This document shows positions 13,640-18,753 of a stretch of 18,753 nucleotides of DNA, piece after piece. A program made the position numbers and the translations under genes. The notes below the pieces were generated by a model. The model saw nothing but the letters and a program-made list of their open reading frames with translations. It was not told where the DNA came from and did not search any database. Positions within the stretch are counted from its first letter, which is position 1, and each line of letters opens with the position of its first letter. The stretch is taken from assembly GCA_031284105.1 (NCBI GenBank), contig JAITAN010000067.1, positions 1 to 18,753 of the forward strand, given 5' to 3'. The DNA is from Treponema sp. Its GTDB lineage: Bacteria; Spirochaetota; Spirochaetia; Treponematales; Breznakiellaceae.

Positions 13640-14659
13640 ATGGAAAACAAGGTAGTTCGGTTTCTGATGAATGTGGGTAAGTCGGTATTATTGCCGGTTC
13701 TAGTATATGTGGTTTTTGCGGTTTTGACAAAAGGGCGCATCGTAAACAGCCGGACCTTTCTCGTGATACTGCGACAGACCGTAATGCCCACTATTATTTG
13801 TTGGGCACTGGTATTAAATATGACCCTGGGGGTTATGAATTTTGCCGCCGGGGGAGTAGTTCTTTGTGCGCTTATCATGGGCGGTAACCTTTCTAATATG
13901 CTGGGAATGGGACTGCCCGGACTCATCGTATTTTGCATTCTGCTTGCCATCTTTCTTTCTTTTGTAGTGGGAATCCTTTTTAATGTCATGCATGTACCGG
14001 CAATTGTTCTTACTATTGGGATAGTGCTGATCTTTGAGTCTATTCCCCGGGTGTTTTTTCAAGCCGGAGTCATCGTTCCCCGCCGAGATACCTTTCTTGC
14101 CCGGGAGCCATGGTGTTTTATGGTTCTACTTGTGGTTTTTTGTATTTTTTATGTTATTTATAATAAAACCGCTTTTGGTCATAATCTGCGGGCATTGGGA
14201 TCCAACGCCCAAATTGCAAGCGCCTCTGGAATTAATGTCAATAAAGTTACCCTGTATTGCTTCCTGGTGAGTGGTTTTTTCCTTGGTATCGCTGCGGTAC
14301 TTTATGGAGCGGCCAATGGGGAAGTGCGGAATGTAACCGCTATGGGTTCCATGACGATTATGATGGACGCCTTTATGGGAGTGTTTTTGGCCTTTTTTTT
14401 GGCCCAATACTGTGACCTTACTATCGCGGTATTCATGGGAACCTTTACGATGCGGTTGCTGACTAACGGCTTTGTTGCTATGGGTACTTCCGCAACCGTG
14501 CGGGATATGGCGAACGGTTTTTTTCTTTTTATCCTCCTTACCATGTCGGCAAATCAGGGGTGGATAGATCGGTTGCGAGCAAGAAATGAAAACGCCCAAA
14601 AAGCCAACGAAAAATATGCTCTTAAAATGGGGAAGCTGGCGAAACAATCGGTTGATTAA
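13640..14659 (+). CDS. Sugar ABC transporter permease 2 (RbsC-like)
   Basis: 339 residues with about eight to ten hydrophobic helices (first at 14-30) and the family loop GHNLRALGSNAQIASASGI (180-198). MTLGVMNFAAGGVV (61-74) corresponds to MDFSMGTVSGV in permease 1 and to the conserved D-x-S region of RbsC, but the Asp is replaced by Asn here. The last 40 residues are a charged cytoplasmic tail. TTGGAGAG lies seven bases before the ATG. With permease 1 it should form the heterodimeric channel served by the single ATPase. Confidence 0.92.
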   Translation: MENKVVRFLMNVGKSVLLPVLVYVVFAVLTKGRIVNSRTFLVILRQTVMPTIICWALVLNMTLGVMNFAAGGVVLCALIMGGNLSNMLGMGLPGLIVFCILLAIFLSFVVGILFNVMHVPAIVLTIGIVLIFESIPRVFFQAGVIVPRRDTFLAREPWCFMVLLVVFCIFYVIYNKTAFGHNLRALGSNAQIASASGINVNKVTLYCFLVSGFFLGIAAVLYGAANGEVRNVTAMGSMTIMMDAFMGVFLAFFLAQYCDLTIAVFMGTFTMRLLTNGFVAMGTSATVRDMANGFFLFILLTMSANQGWIDRLRARNENAQKANEKYALKMGKLAKQSVD

Positions 14660-14720
14660 TCTTGAAAATTCCATGTGTCTTCATACTGGATACGAGTAGT
14701 TGTTCAAAAAGAGGAACAGC

Positions 14721-14861
14721 ATGACTTTTGGAATATGTTATTTCTCACAGTTCCCAAGAGGGGGTTGGGATCTGGAGTCGATGATCGTGATGATAAACTG
14801 CATGACAACCAAACCTATGATTGGATTGGCTAAATATTTTGAAGGATGGTATCAAACATGA
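14721..14861 (+). CDS. 46-residue small ORF coupled to GH3-2
   Basis: ATG at 14721 has AGAGGA five bases upstream. The frame runs 46 codons to TGA at 14859-14861, overlapping the GH3-2 ATG (14858) as ATGA. The peptide has Met- and Trp-containing hydrophobic patches (SMIVMINCM, MIGLAKYFEGW) and no family I recognise. It may be a leader for translational coupling, a small protein, or the fused remains of a deleted gene, since the gap between permease 2 and GH3-2 is otherwise unexplained. Confidence 0.45.
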   Translation: MTFGICYFSQFPRGGWDLESMIVMINCMTTKPMIGLAKYFEGWYQT

Positions 14862-16921
14862 AATGTACTAAGGAAAAGCGCCTTTCCTACACGGAAAAGG
14901 CAAAAGCGATTATGGCGCACATGAGTCTGGAGGAAAAGATAGACCTCATGAGCGGCAAGGTAAATTTTGGACGGGAACAGATTGACGAAATGACAAATGA
15001 TCCGCTCAAACATTACAATCACGTTCCCTATCCCAATGCCGAAAACAAGCGGCTCGGCGTTCCGTCCATGCGTTTTTGCGATGGACCTCGAGGAGTAGTC
15101 TGCGGTACCGGTAAAAGCACCTGCTTCCCCGTATCGATGATGAGAGGGGCCACTTTTGATCCGGCTCTGGAAGAAGAAATAGGCCGCGCCATAGGCAGGG
15201 AAGTGCGGGCTTACGGCGGAAACCTGTTTGCAGGGGTATGCATTAATCTTCCTCAAAACCCCGGCTGGGGGCGCAGTCAGGAAAGCTACGGCGAGGAATC
15301 CTTTGCCATTGGACAGATGGGTGCCGCTTTAGTACGGGGGGTGCAGGAAGAAAATGTTATGGCCTGCGTGAAGCATTATGCCTTCAATTCCATGGAGATA
15401 AGCCGCTTTAAAGTGAGTGTAGACTGCAACCGCCGTACCGAGCGGGAGGTATTCTTGCCCCATTTTAAGGAATGTGTGGATGCCGGGGCGGCTTCGATTA
15501 TGAGCGCTTATAACCTTTACAAAGGCGTCCAGTGCGGGCATCATGATTATTTGCTCTGTAAGGTCCTTAAAGAGGAATGGGATTTTGACGGCTTTGTGAT
15601 GAGCGACTTTATCTGGGGGGTCAAGGACACTGTCGCCGGAGCGAATAATGGCGAGGATCTGGAAATGTGCAGTACCATCGTATACGGAGACAAGCTGGTT
15701 CAGGCTGTAAAAGATGGGCTGGTTCCTGAACAGCGGATCAATGACGCAGTTCTGCGGCTAGTCCGCACGATTCTAGCCTTCGAAGACGCTTATACCGCCA
15801 ATTACGGTGAAGAGATTATCGGTTGTGACCAGCATATTGCTTTGGCCCTCAAGGCGGCACAGGAAGGAATCACCTTGCTTAAAAACGACCATGTTCTGCC
15901 TTTTAGCCGCGATACGATCAAAACTATCGCTGTAATCGGTAAATTAGCGGTAAAGCCGAATATTGGTGATTATGGCTCATCCCGGGTGTACCCTAAATAT
16001 GTTGTCACCCCCGTGGAGGGGATAACCAAAGCCGCCCCGGGAGCGAGGGTAGTATATGATGATGGCTCCGACTTGGAACGGGCAAAAATGTCCGCTTTAT
16101 CCGCGGATGCGGTGGTATTTGTCGTGGGTTTTGACCACGGTGATGAAGGGGAATATGTGGCCGGTGAAGGCGGTGACAACTACACTATGGCCGTTGGCGG
16201 AGATCGCAAGACCCTGAATCTTCACGCTGACGAAATTGCCCTTATAAAGGCGGTGGGACCTCAAAATAAAAATTCGGTGGCAGTGATCATTGGTGGCAAT
16301 ACCACCATGGTAACCGAATGGATGGACAAGGTAAGCGGAATCGTGATGGCCTATTATCCCGGTCAGGAAGGAGGCACGGCCATAGCCCAGATACTCTTTG
16401 GCGATGTCAACCCCAGTGGGAAACTCCCCTATGTGCAGCCCCTCTCCGAGTCGGATCTGCCCCAGCTCAAATGGGATACCACCAACCAATGGTACGACTA
16501 CTATCATGGTTATGCTAAATTGGAGAAAGAGGGGAAAAAAACCCTCTATCCTTATGGATTTGGGCTTTCTTATACCACATTTAAGGTGAGCGATCCTCAT
16601 TTTGGTGTCAAAGCCGGGGTGATTACGGCATCCTGTACGCTCATGAACACCGGAACCCGTCGAGGCGCTGAAGTAGTGCAATTGTATATCGGCTTTAAGC
16701 ATTCATCAGTGGATCGTCCGGTCAAACTCCTGCGTGGATTTACGCGGGAGGAACTTGACCCGGGACAAAGCCGTCTTGTAGACATTTCCTGCCCTTTAAG
16801 CAAGTTGGAATGGTATAACCCTACCACACCCGGCTTTGAATTTGAACACATGGAATACGAGGTTTATATCGGTACCAGTAGTGCGAACCATGACTTGCTG
16901 GCGGGATCGCTTAAACTCTAA
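14858..16921 (+). CDS. Glycoside hydrolase family 3 beta-glycosidase (GH3-2), cytoplasmic
   Basis: 687 residues. I place the start at ATG 14858 because it matches the start of GH3-1 (MK..K.KRLSYT) and is coupled to the small ORF; ATG 14846, four codons earlier, touches its own purine-rich site. The domains follow GH3-1: barrel with CDGPRGV (74-80), KHYAFN (172-177), nucleophile D250 in FDGFVMSDF; C-terminal domain with VGFDHGDEGEY (acid/base candidate E430 or E432) and GGDR; then PYGFGLSYTTF and the Fn3-like domain. Over 90 aligned residues up to SDFIWG it differs from GH3-1 at 13. It has an insertion near residues 34-56 and no signal peptide. It is the last gene of the ABC operon, so uptake and hydrolysis are co-expressed. 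The second copy may differ in linkage or aglycone preference. Confidence 0.95.
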   Translation: MKCTKEKRLSYTEKAKAIMAHMSLEEKIDLMSGKVNFGREQIDEMTNDPLKHYNHVPYPNAENKRLGVPSMRFCDGPRGVVCGTGKSTCFPVSMMRGATFDPALEEEIGRAIGREVRAYGGNLFAGVCINLPQNPGWGRSQESYGEESFAIGQMGAALVRGVQEENVMACVKHYAFNSMEISRFKVSVDCNRRTEREVFLPHFKECVDAGAASIMSAYNLYKGVQCGHHDYLLCKVLKEEWDFDGFVMSDFIWGVKDTVAGANNGEDLEMCSTIVYGDKLVQAVKDGLVPEQRINDAVLRLVRTILAFEDAYTANYGEEIIGCDQHIALALKAAQEGITLLKNDHVLPFSRDTIKTIAVIGKLAVKPNIGDYGSSRVYPKYVVTPVEGITKAAPGARVVYDDGSDLERAKMSALSADAVVFVVGFDHGDEGEYVAGEGGDNYTMAVGGDRKTLNLHADEIALIKAVGPQNKNSVAVIIGGNTTMVTEWMDKVSGIVMAYYPGQEGGTAIAQILFGDVNPSGKLPYVQPLSESDLPQLKWDTTNQWYDYYHGYAKLEKEGKKTLYPYGFGLSYTTFKVSDPHFGVKAGVITASCTLMNTGTRRGAEVVQLYIGFKHSSVDRPVKLLRGFTREELDPGQSRLVDISCPLSKLEWYNPTTPGFEFEHMEYEVYIGTSSANHDLLAGSLKL

Positions 16922-16974
16922 AACCGCATCTTTCGCAGGTTGCGGCATCACTCGTAGTTGCCGGTTACCTTTCC

Positions 16975-17003
16975 GGGGCGGAATTTCGAAGAAGTTCCGC
17001 CCC
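16975..17003 (+). terminator. Terminator of the ABC-GH3-2 operon
   Basis: A 13-bp stem (GGGGCGGAATTTC with GAAGTTCCGCCCC, one G-T wobble) with a GAA loop, 53 bp after the GH3-2 stop. The following ATCTTCAATTTTG is only moderately T-rich. Confidence 0.7.
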
Positions 17004-17031
17004 ATCTTCAATTTTGTTCCCCATCTCCTAG

Positions 17032-17133
17032 AGAGTGTTCACACTATACAAAATGACTGTTAAACCGCCCAATCCCAAAGTTACAACTTTCATTATCGGC
17101 GGCATTAGCATCTTTAACTTTAGAGTGAACACA
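17032..17133. mobile_element. MITE-like element or IS remnant
   Basis: Inverted ends GTGTTCACACTA (17035-17046) and TAGAGTGAACAC (17121-17132) match at 11 of 12 positions. TCCTAG directly flanks both sides (17026-17031 and 17134-17139), as a 6-bp target duplication would. The inside is non-coding, with an AAAGTT/AACTTT hairpin (17077-17090). IS family not recognised. Confidence 0.5.
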
Positions 17134-17139
17134 TCCTAG

Positions 17140-17288
17140 CAACCACCTTGCAGAATATCAAAATGTCATCAATAAGCCTCCATGCGGCCTGTTGCACAGA
17201 AAGCCCATTAAGAGCTGTTCCGACATATCAGATTTATGATACAAATCTATTGTCAGGACGTTGCAGTACTTCACGCTATGAACACCGC
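17140..17288. other. Non-coding stretch at the right end of the island
   Basis: I see no gene here. AGATTT (17230-17235) and AAATCT (17243-17248) form a small hairpin that could lie at the 3' end of the nuclease mRNA on the minus strand, without a following U-run. The stretch belongs to the island side of the right 59-bp repeat and has no similarity to the sequence upstream of rpe. Confidence 0.5.
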
Positions 17289-17347
17289 CGCTTCAATGTT
17301 CCCCGATATACGGTTTCCTGCACACGGACGACACCGCGCAATCACGA
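17289..17347. repeat. 59-bp direct repeat, right copy (inside the nuclease gene end)
   Basis: It covers the last codons and stop of the intact nuclease gene. Compared with the left copy (6195-6253) it has three substitutions, giving Pro for Ser and His for Arg in the encoded tail. Confidence 0.9.
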
Positions 17348-18753
17348 CAAACCGTCCGGGAAATGTTTTTCGGCGTCATATATTCACCGTTGCGCATTGC
17401 GGCGGCAATCTTTTCAACAACAACGTCCACAGCGGCGATTTCTTTTTCATACTTGAAATGAGGGTTGTCTTCATCTATCACCGGACGGAATTCCCGATTG
17501 TCTATCGAATAAAACCGCGCGTCTTTGCATCGCTCGCCGGAGGTTTCAAGCATGGCGATATAGGACGCCATCTGTACGTTTTTCGGGAAATCATCGTCAT
17601 CCGCCCATAATTCAGCGGCCGAAGGCAGGGTTCTTGTTTTGTAGTCTCTGATGATGTAACCGTCGTCTTCGTCTTTCAGGATACTGTCCGCTATGCCGCT
17701 TAACGCGGGGGGCGCCGCATAGGTTTTTCGCAGGGGATATTCCGCGCCGACAACGGTCTTTCCATGCAGGTTTTCCGCATCACAATCAAGGTAGTCTTCC
17801 AGCGCGGCTTTGATACGGGGTTTGAGCATATCGTATAAAGGTTTTTGAAAATACCCCTCGTTGTTTTGCGCCCGCTCAATGGCTTGGTTTATCTCTTCAT
17901 CAAGATATTTTTTGTATGATTCTTTCTCACGCATTTGAAAACGCCCGTGTTTTTCTTTTATCCGCGTCCAGAGTCGTTCTAAAATACTATGATAAAGCCT
18001 TCCTAAATCTCTTTGATCCAGCGTTTCAATCTCGGTTTGTTTTTCCCGTACCCCAAGACCCCGTTGTAAGACCCATTTGAAAGGACACAGCAGGTACTCG
18101 TCTAAATCGGAAGGAGAAAGCCGAATATCCTCATCTTCGCTCTTTTTTGTGCGCTCGCTTTTTTGGGTACAGAGCCGTTTCTCAACTTCAAGACGGAGAT
18201 CGGGTTGTGTTATCGCCGTTGTCCGTATATCTATACCTTCCGGCTGCTTTTGTATAATGGCGAACGCTTCCCATCCTTTTTTCTGTAAATCCGATGGACA
18301 AGAAACAGGCGCTTTTGAAGTAATTCCATTAAGAACGGCTATTTCCGTTAGATAGGAATCTGGAAGGATAGGCAGTTGTTTTTGCAAAACTTCGCCATCC
18401 AATATATCTTCCAATTTTCGGTGGGGAACGGCTGCGCCGGAGAAAGTACGATCCGCAACCGTAAATACGGGAATAGCCGCGGACATCAGGTACGCTTTGA
18501 TAAATTCCGCTGAAATATCCCTATCCTGTATGCAAAGTCTGTATTTCCGATCCTCCCGTAAAAATGAAGATCGTCCATCATACACCACTGTCGCATCGTC
18601 TTGATTCATATTGATGATGAAATGAACCAACGGAGCGATTCCCGCCGCAACCTCGTAGGCATAAACGGGAATTCCCCGCTCCTTTGATTCGTATACATAG
18701 GTTTCTTCTTGAATATACGATTGAAAAACAGGAAACGTCCTGCCCGCGTATTT
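17293..18753 (-). CDS. AddB/RecB-like PD-(D/E)XK nuclease, C-terminal part; 5' end outside the window
   Basis: 486 codons are visible and the frame continues past the right edge; the TTG at 18630 is internal. RecB-type nuclease motifs are intact (numbers from that TTG): LSPSDLDEYLLCPFKW (171-186), His213 in GRLYHSIL, GIAD (312-315, D315), the catalytic D329-Y-K331 in IIRDYKT, and Q353...Y357 in VQMASYIAML. Cys182 with C428, C431 and C437 forms the four-Cys pattern of the iron-sulfur staple of AddB and related nucleases. These enzymes degrade or resect DNA ends in recombination repair, usually with a helicase partner (AddA), which would lie outside the window. The charged low-identity N-terminal part visible here resembles the inactivated helicase region of AddB. 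Its last 59 bp are duplicated upstream of rpe, and its present C-terminus may come from the inserted island. Confidence 0.88.
   Translation of the reverse strand, partial: KYAGRTFPVFQSYIQEETYVYESKERGIPVYAYEVAAGIAPLVHFIINMNQDDATVVYDGRSSFLREDRKYRLCIQDRDISAEFIKAYLMSAAIPVFTVADRTFSGAAVPHRKLEDILDGEVLQKQLPILPDSYLTEIAVLNGITSKAPVSCPSDLQKKGWEAFAIIQKQPEGIDIRTTAITQPDLRLEVEKRLCTQKSERTKKSEDEDIRLSPSDLDEYLLCPFKWVLQRGLGVREKQTEIETLDQRDLGRLYHSILERLWTRIKEKHGRFQMREKESYKKYLDEEINQAIERAQNNEGYFQKPLYDMLKPRIKAALEDYLDCDAENLHGKTVVGAEYPLRKTYAAPPALSGIADSILKDEDDGYIIRDYKTRTLPSAAELWADDDDFPKNVQMASYIAMLETSGERCKDARFYSIDNREFRPVIDEDNPHFKYEKEIAAVDVVVEKIAAAMRNGEYMTPKNISRTVCRDCAVSSVCRKPYIGEH

Larger units (their letters stand above)
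6254..17288. mobile_element. Putative inserted glycoside-utilisation island (no integrase seen)
   Basis: An 11,035-bp segment lies between two near-identical 59-bp direct repeats derived from the nuclease 3' end. It carries a functionally coherent set: AraC regulator, two GH3 glycosidases and a complete sugar ABC transporter. The arrangement resembles attL/attR of an element that integrates in the 3' end of a protein gene and restores that end. I see no recombinase, transposase or phage gene inside, so the mobilising functions were lost, act in trans, or the duplication arose another way (for example recombination with transferred DNA). Confidence 0.5.

Noticed and set aside
16097..16702. 201-codon minus-strand ORF
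   Set aside because: Antisense shadow of the conserved GH3-2 gene, with no recognisable domain.
1..18753. tRNA, rRNA, integrase or transposase genes
   Set aside because: I looked for these, particularly near the island borders, and saw none.

Overview
The window reads as chromosomal DNA of a Gram-negative, fermentative bacterium. My best guess is a spirochaete, perhaps a gut Treponema, but no rRNA or other marker gene is present. The guess rests on moderate GC content, a poly-G tract in a regulatory gene, and the mix of TPR proteins with a glycoside-uptake locus; treat it as low to moderate confidence.

Layout, left to right. (1) 1-2128, minus strand: a putative modification/defence pair. 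An EcoRI-family adenine methyltransferase overlaps by 4 bp a DUF262 protein whose HNH-like zinc-finger tail runs off the left edge. Four tandem 22-bp repeats lie upstream of the pair. (2) 2129-3412, minus: an NfnA/SudB-type FAD/NAD/[2Fe-2S] reductase subunit without its usual partner next to it, preceded by a doubtful small ORF and a good sigma70 promoter. (3) 3459-6162, minus: a compact operon, rpe followed by two TPR proteins (one exported, one membrane-anchored). A promoter sits so close to the rpe ATG that the mRNA should be leaderless. (4) 6254-17288: an accessory glycoside-utilisation island. On the minus strand are a GH3 beta-glycosidase and an AraC-family regulator. Divergently on the plus strand are an RbsA-type ATPase, a permease, a lipoprotein binding protein, a second permease, a small ORF and a second GH3 enzyme. 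Both GH3 enzymes lack signal peptides, so the logic is uptake of an intact glycoside and its cytoplasmic hydrolysis. (5) 17293-18753, minus: the C-terminal part of an AddB/RecB-like PD-(D/E)XK nuclease with an iron-sulfur staple, running off the right edge.

The most informative observation is that the last 59 bp of the nuclease gene are duplicated at 6195-6253, directly upstream of rpe, still reading as the nuclease C-terminus and ending in a stop. The 11-kb glycoside island lies exactly between the two copies. The simplest reading is that nuclease and rpe were once neighbours and that the island entered at the 3' end of the nuclease gene and regenerated that end, as site-specific integrative elements do. 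No integrase is present in the window.

Inside the island, the divergent control region at 9403-9780 holds a clear sigma70 promoter for GH3-1. It also holds three boxes spaced exactly 22 bp apart that end at the -35 region of a weak promoter facing the ABC operon, which is the architecture expected for an AraC-type activator. The AraC gene carries a run of 13 G that could make its C-terminal tail phase-variable. Two small ORFs in the operon each overlap the next gene by ATGA. A 102-bp MITE-like element with a possible 6-bp target duplication lies after GH3-2.
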